From Candidatus Fimenecus excrementavium (GTDB taxonomy: Bacteria > Bacillota > Clostridia > Oscillospirales > Acutalibacteraceae), in assembly GCA_018712805.1 (NCBI GenBank), contig DVGI01000030.1, forward strand, positions 1 through 64,000: 64,000 nt of DNA, given 5' to 3'. The position numbers and the translations under genes are program-made. Below the pieces are notes generated by a model. It had not been told where the DNA came from. It did no database searches and saw nothing but the letters and a program-made list of their open reading frames with translations. Of the stretch, positions 8,901-16,756 are shown one piece after another; within the stretch, counting starts at the first letter, position 1, and the number at the start of each line of letters is the position of its first letter.

Positions 8901-11900
8901 CACGCCTTTGGTGCGCGTGAGAACTTTGTCCCTGGTCAGCGCGCAGGCGTAGGGGATGTCTTCCAAAATCCCGCAGCCGCAATAAAGCGCCGATTCCCCC
9001 TGCCGCGGGCGGCGGGTAAACAGCACGTCGTTTTCTTTTGTGCGTGAAGCGGTGACCAAAAGCTTGCGAAACGCCAAATGTGCCTGTTCGGCAAGCAGGT
9101 TTTGCATAGACGGCTCAAAATACAAAAGCAAATGTCCGCGCAAAGGTGCATTCGTCCGGTTTTGCACGGTTATCCGCCGCAGTTCCACAGGGCCTTTGCC
9201 GCGCACGGTCACCACCGTTTTGGCGCGTAAAACGTCGTTTTGCGCCGCATACACCGCCGCATTTTCCGAAAACACGGTTTTATAGTGCGCGCCGGGGCGG
9301 CGGTCCAATACAGCTTGCAGCGGCAGGGTGGTTTCCCCCGCCTGAAACACGCCGAACACGCCTTGCGGGGCGTTTAATAAATCGCGGCTTATACGCGTGA
9401 CCGGCAGCCCGCAAAACAGGCTGTACCCCGCGCCGCCGTCCGTCAAAACACTTGTCCACACGCCGTCGCCGTAAACCGCAACACGCGGCGAAAGGGGAGA
9501 GGGCGCGCGGCTTTGCGTGCGCACAGGGCGCGGCAGTTCTTCGCGCTTTTCCGTGTCGGTCGGGGCGTGCTTTCGCAAACATACCGGTGCGGCGGGCACT
9601 TTTTCTTCCAACAGCGACCGCCCGGCGCGCATCTGCCGGTCGCGAAGAAAGCGCTTTTGCATCACACCGCCCGACAGCGCGTTATCCACCGACAAAAGGC
9701 TCATGCCGACGTGGTGCGCCATGTAACTGCGCACCAAAGAAAAGCCCTGTCCTGCATTTTTACCGTTCACAAAATCGACCGCTTCGTAAAAGCCGAAACT
9801 TCCCACGGCGCCCATTTCCCGCAGCTTTTTTAAATTTTTGAGCGCCGCTTTGGAGGCAAGCGGCAGACAGAGAAACGAAGAATACGGCGAAACCACAAGC
9901 TCGTCTCCTTTCGTTTTGCGCAAAGCGAGCAGCGGCACGCCGTGCGCTTTATATTGATAGTTTTGCTGTTCGTCAAACCGATAATAACCGCTTTCGGAAA
10001 TGCCGAACGGGATATGCTTTTCGGCAGCGAACTGCCGCTGACAATGAACGCAGTATTTGAGCGCTTCAAAGCTCAGCGTGTTTTCGCGGCTTTCCAAAAA
10101 AAGATAGGGCATGAAAAATTCAAACATCGTCCCCGACCACGCGAGCGCGCCGGTGTAGCCGCCCGAGCGCGACATCACCCGCGAGAGCGCGCCCCAGTGC
10201 TTTTTGGGCACTTGCCGCGAGGCGACGGCGTAATAGCTCATCATGCGCGATTCGCTCATCAAAAGGTCATAGTGCGCGTCGCTGAACACGTTTTTTTCGA
10301 GGTCGTAACCGATATAAAACAGATTCCGCCGCCAATCGTAAAGCGCCGAAAGGTCGCAAGACGCCCGCAAAGCGTCCGCCCGCGCGCGCACGTCCCACAA
10401 TTTCGGGCACTGCGGGGCGTATTCCGAAAGTCCTTCGGAAAGCGCGGTCAGGCAGCAGAGAAAATTGCCGCTGTCCACGGACGAAACGAACCGCGGCGAC
10501 AGCGCTTCGAGCGTTTCGGTGTCATACCAGTTAAGCAGATTCCCGTGCCAGCGCGGCAGTCGTTCCACGCTGTTTAAGGTGCGCTCAAGCATTTCGCAAA
10601 GCGTTTCGGAGGAAATCAGCGACAAATCGCGCGCGGCAAGGCACGAACAAAGCATCATCCCGATATTGGTCGGGGAGGTGCGGTGCGCCACGCGCAAAAC
10701 CGGTGTTTCCTGCACATTATCGGGCGGAAGAAAATGGTTGCGTTCGTTGCAAAAGCGCGTGTAATACTGCCACATCGCGGCGGCGTCCGCGGTGAGAATT
10801 TCCGCGTCTTTCTCGTCCGGCGCTGCAATATTCGTTTTATAAGGCTTTTCCGAAAGCCGGCAGTAAACCGGCGCAAACAGGAAAAACAGCGCAAAAAAGC
10901 GCGCGGGGGTAAACGGCGCGAAAAACAACAGTACGGCGCAAAGAAGCGGAAACAAATCCCGCGCAAAAGAAATGCCTTTTGTGCCAAAGCGCTCGCTGTC
11001 GGCGGCGGTAACCCAGTCGAGCATATGCCGTTTTGTAAGGAACCGGCGGAAAATCCCGCGGCAAAGCGCCGAAAAACTCGTCCACGCGCAAAGAGGCAAA
11101 AGCGCCAAATGCAGTGCGGCGTCGCAAAGCCCTTTTTCGGCGGCGGGCACGGCTTTTCCGAACCGCCGCTCGGAAACGCGCAAAAATCCCCCGCTAAAAA
11201 GCGTGCGGCAAAACGCCCAAAGGTCGCGCGCCGTCAAGGTCAGCGCCGCACCGAACACGGCAAAAAGGCTTTGGGGAAAAGGCAAAAACGCGCCGACAAG
11301 CAAAAGCGAAAGCGTGCAAACCGGCACAAGCGCGTTGGCGAGCGTTTTTAAAAGTTTCCATTTGGAAACGGCGGAAAGCGGATTTTCGCGGCTGCCGGAA
11401 ACGGTGGGCAGGCGTTTTTTGAAAAAGATTAGGTTTTGCGCGTCGCCGCGCACCCAGCGTTCCAGTCTCGCAAAATAAGCGCGCGCGGTCGTGGGCACGC
11501 CGTCGGTGATTTGCGCGTCGGAAACAAACGCCGTGCGCAAAAGTTCGCCTTCGGGAATGTCGTGGCTTAGCACGGTTTCGGGCAAAAATGCGCCGGGAAG
11601 CACCTGTTTTGCGGTGTCGATATGAAAAAGTCCTTTGCCGGTGAAAAGCCCGGCACCGGTGAAATCCTGCCAAAATTCGCCGACCGGCACGTCATAGCAC
11701 GAAACGCCGCCCGTGCCGGAAATCGCGCGCGAAAAGCGTGTTTTGAAAGCGCTTTCAAGCGACACTTCCGCCCGCGGCACAAACGCACCGTAGCCGCGCG
11801 TTACAACGCGGCGCACCGGGTCTATGACCGCTTTGTTTTCGGGGTGCAGCGCCGCCGAAAGCAAGGTGTCAAGGCTCTCAAGGGTCAATTCGGTGTCGCT

Positions 11901-13319
11901 GTCGAGCGTTAAAAGATAAGAAAAGCTTTCAAAATCGTCCGTTTTCCCCCGCCGAAACGGAAACGCCGAAAAGTCGCCGCGCAAAGCGGCAAGCAAATCG
12001 ACAATCGCCCCGCGTTTTCGGTCGCGGCCGATATATTCCCTTTGCGTTTTCGAGTAACTGCGCTCGCGCAGCAGAAGGCAAAACGCGTCCTTATATTTTC
12101 TGTTCAGCGCGTCAATCCTTTCTGCCGCGCAGTTCGCTTCGACTTCGTCCGCCGGCGTTTGGGCGCTTTTCGCCGCCTTGTAATCGGCAAGCAGACAGAC
12201 GCGCACATTTTCACTTCCCGCGCAAAGGTAAATGTCCTCCAAATGCGCCTGCCAACGGTCGAGCGCATCGGGCTTCGGAAGTAATGCAGAAACCGCAATC
12301 AGCGTTTTTACGTTTGCCTGTTTGACTTCTTCCCGGTCGCACCGCAAAACCGGCACGGGTCTTTCTCCGTGCAATAAAAATTTTATGAGCAGGCCCGACA
12401 GCGCCGCCTGCAGCGGCAGCCACAAGAAAAGCCCGACAAACGCGCTTCGACAAATTACCCCGACTGCAAGGGAAAGCAGCAGCGGCACAAAACACAGCAC
12501 CCGCAAAACGGCACGGCGCGGCTTTTTGCGGCATGTTTCTAAAAGCGCACGAAACAAACTCGAGTTTTCCGCTTCGGCGGTGTTGACAAGCGTTTGTGCG
12601 GTTTCCTGTTCGGTCTCGCCGCGCAAAACCGCTGCTTGTGCGAGCAAATGACGATAGACCCCGCGGCTGGTTTCATCCGACACGCGGTAGCCTTCGTCCC
12701 GGAGTAACTCCTGTTCGGCGCCGCACACTTCCGGATACAGCCGCTCAAACGGATATTCCGGCAGTTTTCGCAACGCTTCCACCGCATTTTTATGCGTTTC
12801 TTCGTTATTTTCGATACTTTCCGCAGCATGGCAGACAAGCGCAGTTTTCAAAAACAGCGCGCAGTAGTCGGTTTCGATCCCGCGGCATCCGATTGCCCGA
12901 AGTGCCGCCGCAAGCTGTTCTAAACTTGGGAGCTTGCCGTTTTCGGTTAGGGTATAAACCGTCGAATACACCGCCGGAAGCCCCTCTTGCCCCGCACGAA
13001 GCGCAGGGAGCGCGCGCAAATCGTTTCGCGCCGCGCGACCTTGCAAAAGCAGAAAGCCGCGGTTTTGCGAAAATACGCCGTCGCTTTTCGCCGCGTCAAA
13101 CTTTGTGATTGTATATAGCCGACTTTCCAAAAGTCGTTTTAATTTTCTTACAGGTGCTTTGTTCATAAGCCGCCATCCTTTATGAAAGCCATATTTCTTT
13201 TTAAAGGTTTCCCGTAAAAAGCTGTAATCATGCGGCGATTTTTGGCAAAAATAATACGGCATGTCTGTTTCTCGGCGAAATCTTTCAAAATGTCGATTTG
13301 AAATTAACGGAAATTTCAC
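5955..13319 (-). CDS. Cyclic beta-1,2-glucan synthase-like protein (NdvB type: GT84 + glycoamylase-like + GH94)
   Basis: A 2454-residue membrane enzyme with the NdvB domain order. A family-84 glycosyltransferase part carries DSDTE near residue 471, GTGG...DFTGAG near 545-570, a SHD motif and an RLERW (Q/RxxRW) near 618. Hydrophobic clusters lie near 267-312, 662-695 and 781-818. A PF10091-like glycoamylase region spans about 1060-1180, and a GH94 phosphorylase-like half carries GDWND near 2156. NdvB proteins elongate, cyclise and trim beta-1,2-glucan from UDP-glucose. It is somewhat shorter than typical 2800-residue relatives. The start is uncertain: a GTG at 13319 has a poor site, while the ATG at 13166 follows AAAGGAT at good spacing and is my preferred alternative. 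It stands alone, divergent from the radical SAM gene; galU at 42 kb could supply UDP-glucose. Confidence 0.85.
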   Translation of the reverse strand: MKFPLISNRHFERFRRETDMPYYFCQKSPHDYSFLRETFKKKYGFHKGWRLMNKAPVRKLKRLLESRLYTITKFDAAKSDGVFSQNRGFLLLQGRAARNDLRALPALRAGQEGLPAVYSTVYTLTENGKLPSLEQLAAALRAIGCRGIETDYCALFLKTALVCHAAESIENNEETHKNAVEALRKLPEYPFERLYPEVCGAEQELLRDEGYRVSDETSRGVYRHLLAQAAVLRGETEQETAQTLVNTAEAENSSLFRALLETCRKKPRRAVLRVLCFVPLLLSLAVGVICRSAFVGLFLWLPLQAALSGLLIKFLLHGERPVPVLRCDREEVKQANVKTLIAVSALLPKPDALDRWQAHLEDIYLCAGSENVRVCLLADYKAAKSAQTPADEVEANCAAERIDALNRKYKDAFCLLLRERSYSKTQREYIGRDRKRGAIVDLLAALRGDFSAFPFRRGKTDDFESFSYLLTLDSDTELTLESLDTLLSAALHPENKAVIDPVRRVVTRGYGAFVPRAEVSLESAFKTRFSRAISGTGGVSCYDVPVGEFWQDFTGAGLFTGKGLFHIDTAKQVLPGAFLPETVLSHDIPEGELLRTAFVSDAQITDGVPTTARAYFARLERWVRGDAQNLIFFKKRLPTVSGSRENPLSAVSKWKLLKTLANALVPVCTLSLLLVGAFLPFPQSLFAVFGAALTLTARDLWAFCRTLFSGGFLRVSERRFGKAVPAAEKGLCDAALHLALLPLCAWTSFSALCRGIFRRFLTKRHMLDWVTAADSERFGTKGISFARDLFPLLCAVLLFFAPFTPARFFALFFLFAPVYCRLSEKPYKTNIAAPDEKDAEILTADAAAMWQYYTRFCNERNHFLPPDNVQETPVLRVAHRTSPTNIGMMLCSCLAARDLSLISSETLCEMLERTLNSVERLPRWHGNLLNWYDTETLEALSPRFVSSVDSGNFLCCLTALSEGLSEYAPQCPKLWDVRARADALRASCDLSALYDWRRNLFYIGYDLEKNVFSDAHYDLLMSESRMMSYYAVASRQVPKKHWGALSRVMSRSGGYTGALAWSGTMFEFFMPYLFLESRENTLSFEALKYCVHCQRQFAAEKHIPFGISESGYYRFDEQQNYQYKAHGVPLLALRKTKGDELVVSPYSSFLCLPLASKAALKNLKKLREMGAVGSFGFYEAVDFVNGKNAGQGFSLVRSYMAHHVGMSLLSVDNALSGGVMQKRFLRDRQMRAGRSLLEEKVPAAPVCLRKHAPTDTEKREELPRPVRTQSRAPSPLSPRVAVYGDGVWTSVLTDGGAGYSLFCGLPVTRISRDLLNAPQGVFGVFQAGETTLPLQAVLDRRPGAHYKTVFSENAAVYAAQNDVLRAKTVVTVRGKGPVELRRITVQNRTNAPLRGHLLLYFEPSMQNLLAEQAHLAFRKLLVTASRTKENDVLFTRRPRQGESALYCGCGILEDIPYACALTRDKVLTRTKGVFSLSDADFTENDRSGIADVCFAARIPMDLSAHGEKTVTLFLCCGRSQAEIASVIGSLRTEGAPPAKKAARAAFCDDTSKSAAANAFLPALFFKAEPAPVQINAMRENRQGVEALWRLGISGDRPILTVTLTALSDFAAAKPFIEAFGELRARGVACDLVLCFSGSETQGESLKKQIETVLFKTSCPGLHSDTGNVYVLRRESISLPDRTTLLALSDALVPLGSPDEGAAEKKAFSQSFVFDCVSASAPNRFSEQGSEISRKPVLPWCYMLANPTFGTLLSDSTLGTTFAQNARLNKLTTFSNDPMLDNLGERLFLRVNGKTFDVLRASCVLFGDNRAEYVSSAAGIQVTVTVTVPRKGMRKQVEVLLENQNDAEKQAEVCYYTRPVLGEDDRRAKNLQSRFFGGALEVHSPLTPAYPGTMRLFAEGENTFFTVHDDDFAAGRWDSGGDLPQVFGCAAVGKKLYLPPRRKERVKFILSFSRFAEGAARLAKADLPPMHFGDRIRVKTNDKAFNTLFNAFLPNQIEAGRLFARTGFYQSGGAFGFRDQLQDAAALLPVRPKLCRLQIYRCCAAQFSEGDVLHWWHPAAKAGAGKRGVRTRYSDDLFWLPLTVARYVLSTGDREMLEKQIAFLDAPPLEETEDERYFAAHAGKEKASVLEHAKRALEKGLQFGEHGLLKMGAGDWNDSFNQVGVKGKGESVWLSQFAAVVLDAFSALLEALGEGADVYRTLAKNLREAVDRSAWDGDHYLRAYFDDGRKMGANLCEECRIDSLTQSFAVFAKMPDKMRVQTALQTAYTALVDSENGLVRLFWPPFSGKDRSAGYVASYPPGVRENGGQYTHAAVWFCRALFESGNQKEGEAVLSLLNPLNKDEAVYKTEPYYFAGDVYAAVEPGRGGWSLYSGSAGQFYALVTEVLLGLRFINGNLYFHPNPPKSWGAFQFFIYLGGAKIEVTVAENAAGRVEIDGEAAAFLRPDGENHIVKIF

Positions 13320-13330
13320 AACCCCGCCTG

Positions 13331-13359
13331 TTTACAAATGAACAATCTCGTGGTATGAT
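13331..13359 (+). promoter_or_regulatory. Promoter of the radical SAM gene
   Basis: TTTACA and TATGAT are separated by 17 bp on the plus strand, giving a leader of about 65 nt before the start codon at 13432. Confidence 0.75.
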
Positions 13360-13431
13360 ACTTTCTTAGAGTTTCAAGATTTTGCCGCGTTTAAAACTTT
13401 TGTTTTGATCGGTGAAAGGAGAATTTTTACT

Positions 13432-14994
13432 ATGGCGCAAAAATCCCATAAAGTGCAGCGGGCCGCCATCGAATTGGCGCTCGACCGCGTGCTGAAATAC
13501 ATTTACAAAGACCCTTACCCGAACCTTGTGAAAATGGCGGACCGCGTCGGCAAGCTGTTCTCCGGTATTTTCCCGCCGGAGAATTTCAAAAAGTTCAAAG
13601 AAGCCGCCGCCGACCCCGACAACATTTGGACGCAGTATGCGTTAGGCATTCTGCGCGACGAAGACCCGCGCGTGGTCAAACAAATGCTGATGTCTTTGGG
13701 CGTGGACGCCGGGCTTTACGGCACCAAAACCGTGCGCCGGCTGCGTGAGGAAATGCACTGCAACGTGCCGTTTATCATTCTTTTCGACCCGACAAGCGCC
13801 TGCAACTTAAAGTGCAAAGGCTGCTGGGCGGCGGAATACGGCTATAAACAAAGCCTGACGAATGAAGAAATGGATTCGATTGTGACCCAAGGCAAAGAAA
13901 TGGGCACCCATTTTTATATGCTGACCGGCGGCGAACCGCTGATTCGCAAAAACGACATTATCGCCCTTGCGCGCAAACACAACGACTGTGCGTTTGTCAT
14001 TTACACCAACGCCACGCTCGTCGACCAGAAATTCTGTGACGATATGAACGAGGTCGGCAACATCGGCCTTGCGTTAAGTTTAGAGGGCACCGAGGAATCC
14101 AACGACTGGCGGCGCGGCGAAGGCGCTTACCGCCGCACAATTGACGCAATGGATTTGCTCCACAAAAACAAGTGCCTGTTCGGCGTTTCGATTTGCTACA
14201 CGCGCAAAAATCTCGAATATGTCACCAGCGACGCGTTTATCGACATGATTATTGAAAAGGGCGCGAAATATGCGCTTTGCTTTAACTACATGCCGGTCGG
14301 GCACGACGCGGACAAAGAACTGATCCCCACCCCCGAGCAGCGCGAATTCATGTATAACTGGCTTCGGAAAGTCCGCAACTCGAAAACCGGCAAACCGATT
14401 TTCGTCATGGACTTCCAAAACGACGCCGAATATGTCGGCGGCTGTATTGCCGGCGGCAGAAACTATTTCCACATCAATTCCGCGGGCGACATTGAGCCGT
14501 GCGTGTTCATTCACTATTCCGACACCAACATTCGCACCCACACGCTCAAAGAAGCGCTCAAAAGCCCGCTGTTTACCGAGTATTACCACGGTCAGCCGTT
14601 CAACGACAACCACCTGCGCCCGTGCCCGATGCTTGAAAACCCGGAGCTTTTGCGCGATATGGTCAAGCGTTCCGGCGCAAAGTCGTCTGACTTAATCTGC
14701 CCGGAAGACGTCGACACCCTTTGCGACAAATGTGTGGATTTCGCGAAAGCCTGGAAACCCGAGGCGGACCGCATTTGGCAAAGCCGCAAGCACCGCGACA
14801 CCCACACCCAGTATTTCCGTGACACCGAAGAGGGCAAAGCGTATTTCGCCGGCTGCGGCGGGAATTGCCAAGCCTGCGCTTCAGCGCAGCCGAAAGCCGC
14901 CGAAAGCACAGACAACGCGGCTTCGGAGCAAGCGGATAAAACTTCCGCCGACAGCGTAAACACGCCCGCGAACACCGACAGCAAAGCGATATAA
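13432..14994 (+). CDS. Radical SAM/SPASM-like protein
   Basis: A 520-residue cytoplasmic protein; the start at 13432 follows GAAAGGAG and is preferred over an upstream in-frame ATG. The radical SAM [4Fe-4S] motif CxxxCxxC is at Cys124, Cys128 and Cys131 (CNLKCKGC), followed by the LTGGEPLI motif near 170. The region after residue 330 holds several cysteines, including CPM, CPEDVDTLCDKC and AGCGGNCQAC, consistent with one or more auxiliary Fe-S clusters of SPASM type. The tail after about 490 is a low-complexity Ala/Ser/Asp stretch. The N-terminal ~105 residues are a helical extension. The substrate is unknown; no small precursor peptide is visible beside it. It is monocistronic, with its own promoter and terminator. 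Confidence 0.88.
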   Translation: MAQKSHKVQRAAIELALDRVLKYIYKDPYPNLVKMADRVGKLFSGIFPPENFKKFKEAAADPDNIWTQYALGILRDEDPRVVKQMLMSLGVDAGLYGTKTVRRLREEMHCNVPFIILFDPTSACNLKCKGCWAAEYGYKQSLTNEEMDSIVTQGKEMGTHFYMLTGGEPLIRKNDIIALARKHNDCAFVIYTNATLVDQKFCDDMNEVGNIGLALSLEGTEESNDWRRGEGAYRRTIDAMDLLHKNKCLFGVSICYTRKNLEYVTSDAFIDMIIEKGAKYALCFNYMPVGHDADKELIPTPEQREFMYNWLRKVRNSKTGKPIFVMDFQNDAEYVGGCIAGGRNYFHINSAGDIEPCVFIHYSDTNIRTHTLKEALKSPLFTEYYHGQPFNDNHLRPCPMLENPELLRDMVKRSGAKSSDLICPEDVDTLCDKCVDFAKAWKPEADRIWQSRKHRDTHTQYFRDTEEGKAYFAGCGGNCQACASAQPKAAESTDNAASEQADKTSADSVNTPANTDSKAI

Positions 14995-15014
14995 AAAAAG
15001 CAAAGCAAAAGCGA

Positions 15015-15047
15015 ACCCCCGTACTTTTTGGTACGGGGGTCTTTTTT
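15015..15047 (+). terminator. Terminator of the radical SAM gene
   Basis: A perfect 10-bp stem (ACCCCCGTAC / GTACGGGGGT) with a 6-nt loop is followed by CTTTTTT, starting about 20 nt after the stop codon. Confidence 0.95.
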
Positions 15048-15170
15048 GCCCTTTCCCCTGCCGAAAAACGGGCGGCTGTTTTTGTTTGTTTTGTCAATAG
15101 CTTTCTTTATTAAACATGTGTAGAATAAAAAAAGAAGTCTTTTGCGGCGGACTTTTTTTGGGTGAGCTTT

Positions 15171-15199
15171 GCTTTTGCCGTATAGGCAAAAGCTTTTTT
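15171..15199 (+). terminator. Hairpin with T-run upstream of the small secreted gene
   Basis: GCTTTTGCC and GGCAAAAGC form a perfect 9-bp stem (5-nt GTATA loop) followed by TTTTTT. It lies 40 nt before the start of the gene at 15242. It may be a second terminator after the radical SAM gene or a leader attenuator for the secreted gene; no competing antiterminator stem is obvious. Confidence 0.7.
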
Positions 15200-15207
15200 A
15201 TTTGCTA

Positions 15208-15733
15208 AAAAGCTCTGTCTGTAATTTATTGAGGAGGTCATATGAAACATAAAATCTATTGTATATCTTTTGTCCTTGTTCTATTTCTTATGATGCCCGT
15301 AACCGTTTTTGGGGCTTATTACGCAACAGAAGACGATGTTCTTTCGTCGTTGTTTAACGCGCAACCCAAAACAGTTATCTGTCAAAATGTCAAAGAAACC
15401 GGTTGCGGTACTTATACTTCTATAACCCGTTCCCATGTACAAATGGGCTGTACACAAGACGGTAAAAAAGCATCAACTACCGTACATTTCAATTTTGGCG
15501 CAGGAAAAAGCTGTTATGCTAGAACCGCTGTTTTTAATATGGCCGGTGTAAATGCTATAACAGTCCATAAGGATGGTTCTTCTTTTCTAACTACAGCAAC
15601 AGCAAGCGCGAACGTCACAAATATAAATGTAAAAAGTGTTCTGCACACAGGCATGCAACCTCAATTCTGTTCCAAGGGAGAACACAATTATTTACTGATG
15701 AAATATTAAGCTTTATTTACAGACAGAGCTTTT
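15208..15733. repeat. 17-bp inverted repeat flanking the small secreted gene
   Basis: AAAAGCTCTGTCTGTAA at 15208-15224 is repeated exactly as its reverse complement at 15717-15733. The pair brackets the gene at 15242-15709 almost gene-end to gene-end. No target-site duplication is evident outside the repeats. Confidence 0.85.
15242..15709 (+). CDS. Small secreted cysteine-containing protein
   Basis: A 155-residue protein with a clear signal peptide (residues 1-24, cleavage predicted after VFG-A) and a mature part of about 130 residues with five cysteines (including ICQN, GCGT, GCTQ, SCYA and FCSK), rich in Thr, Ser, Asn and Val and probably beta-structured. I recognise no family. It has a GAGGAGG ribosome binding site, is more AT-rich than its neighbours, and is bracketed by a 17-bp inverted repeat. 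It lies immediately upstream of an ABC transporter operon on the same strand. Secreted peptide plus FtsX-like ABC transporter is the architecture of lactococcin-972-like bacteriocin loci, so an exported toxin or signalling protein is possible; sequence similarity to that family is not evident. Confidence 0.7.
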   Translation: MKHKIYCISFVLVLFLMMPVTVFGAYYATEDDVLSSLFNAQPKTVICQNVKETGCGTYTSITRSHVQMGCTQDGKKASTTVHFNFGAGKSCYARTAVFNMAGVNAITVHKDGSSFLTTATASANVTNINVKSVLHTGMQPQFCSKGEHNYLLMKY

Positions 15734-15743
15734 AAGATATTAT
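15716..15743 (+). promoter_or_regulatory. Possible promoter of the ABC transporter operon
   Basis: TTTACA and TATTAT are 16 bp apart, about 25 bp upstream of the first ABC gene. The -35 overlaps the downstream arm of the 17-bp inverted repeat, so the repeat could affect its use. Confidence 0.4.
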
Positions 15744-15765
15744 TTCGGAAGAAAGGAAAAAGAAA

Positions 15766-16755
15766 ATGAAGAAAAGGATCTTAAAAACTGTTGTGTTAAC
15801 GCTTGCGTTTCTTTTCGTTTCTGCAACAGGGCTCCTGTTTGCCGTGCCCGCGACAAGTGACGCCATAAAAGACCTGACCGCGGCGCAGTATATCGGCTTT
15901 AACGGCGACGCGCTGACCTTTTCCGCCGAAAATGCGGCGGCGGGCTACCGGGTGGCTGCAAGCGCGCTTTCCGCCGACCCGAATTTCGAGGCGCTGGTGT
16001 TAGACAGCGGCTTTTCGGACGCGCAAATTTTTGACTGCGGCGGCGAACAGCCCGAAATCCGCTATGCGGAAGACGGCTGGACAGGGATTTTCGTGGACAA
16101 TGCCCTAAAGAACGACACCTATCACCGCGGGGAGATTTTCTGTTCCGCCATACAGGAAAGCGGCTATGCGGTTTTAACCGAGGGGCGCTGGATTGACCCC
16201 GACGCCGCGCGCGAGGACGGCGCTTTGGAACTGATGGTCGGCGCCGACAGCCCGTTTTCGGTCGGGCGTACTGTTTTCGTTGCGCCCGGTTTTTCAGACA
16301 AGGATGGGCGCCGCGTTTTGCTCCCCGCCGTGGTGGTGGGCAAAGTGCGCGCCGAGCGGCTTGTGCCCCACGCGGGAAAACAGGACGTTCTTTCGGCGTA
16401 TTCCGACGCGCCGCTTGAAGATTATTTCCTGTTACAAAACCCGCTGCCCGCCTATATGCCGGCGAATTTCAGCGGGCAGCCATCTGACAATCTCTATTCC
16501 AAAGAGGGCGTGACGTTCCGCATTGCCACGACCGGCGGCGAAAAAATTTCCGACGAAGTGCTCACAAAAGCAATTTCAGACAGCGGCGCGGCGCTGTATA
16601 TCAACGCCGGCTACAACGCCGCGATGCAAAATCTCGCCGAAGCGAGTGCAACCCGAACCATTCTGCCGCTTGTAGCTATGATTTATTTGCTGGAAATCAT
16701 TTTCGCGGTTTATTTCGTTTCGTCGCTCGTCCGCATTTGGAAAAGGAAAGCCTGA
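15766..16755 (+). CDS. MacB-like periplasmic-core protein of an ABC transporter, lacking the FtsX domain
   Basis: A 329-residue protein with one N-terminal membrane segment (about 7-28), a long extracytoplasmic region of about 270 residues and a single C-terminal membrane segment (about 300-322) ending in RIWKRKA. The extracytoplasmic region (EGRWID..., VGADSPFSVGRTVFV, VVVGKVRAE) follows the MacB periplasmic core pattern seen in FtsX-type permeases. Unlike a true permease half it has only one C-terminal helix, so it is a truncated or accessory subunit. It is first in a four-gene operon, with 1 bp separating it from the next gene. Substrate unknown. Confidence 0.7.
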   Translation: MKKRILKTVVLTLAFLFVSATGLLFAVPATSDAIKDLTAAQYIGFNGDALTFSAENAAAGYRVAASALSADPNFEALVLDSGFSDAQIFDCGGEQPEIRYAEDGWTGIFVDNALKNDTYHRGEIFCSAIQESGYAVLTEGRWIDPDAAREDGALELMVGADSPFSVGRTVFVAPGFSDKDGRRVLLPAVVVGKVRAERLVPHAGKQDVLSAYSDAPLEDYFLLQNPLPAYMPANFSGQPSDNLYSKEGVTFRIATTGGEKISDEVLTKAISDSGAALYINAGYNAAMQNLAEASATRTILPLVAMIYLLEIIFAVYFVSSLVRIWKRKA

Positions 16756-16756
16756 T

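Noticed and set aside
15100-15240. Riboswitch or RNA leader ahead of the small secreted gene
   Set aside because: There is one plain terminator-type hairpin but no conserved aptamer sequence that I recognise.
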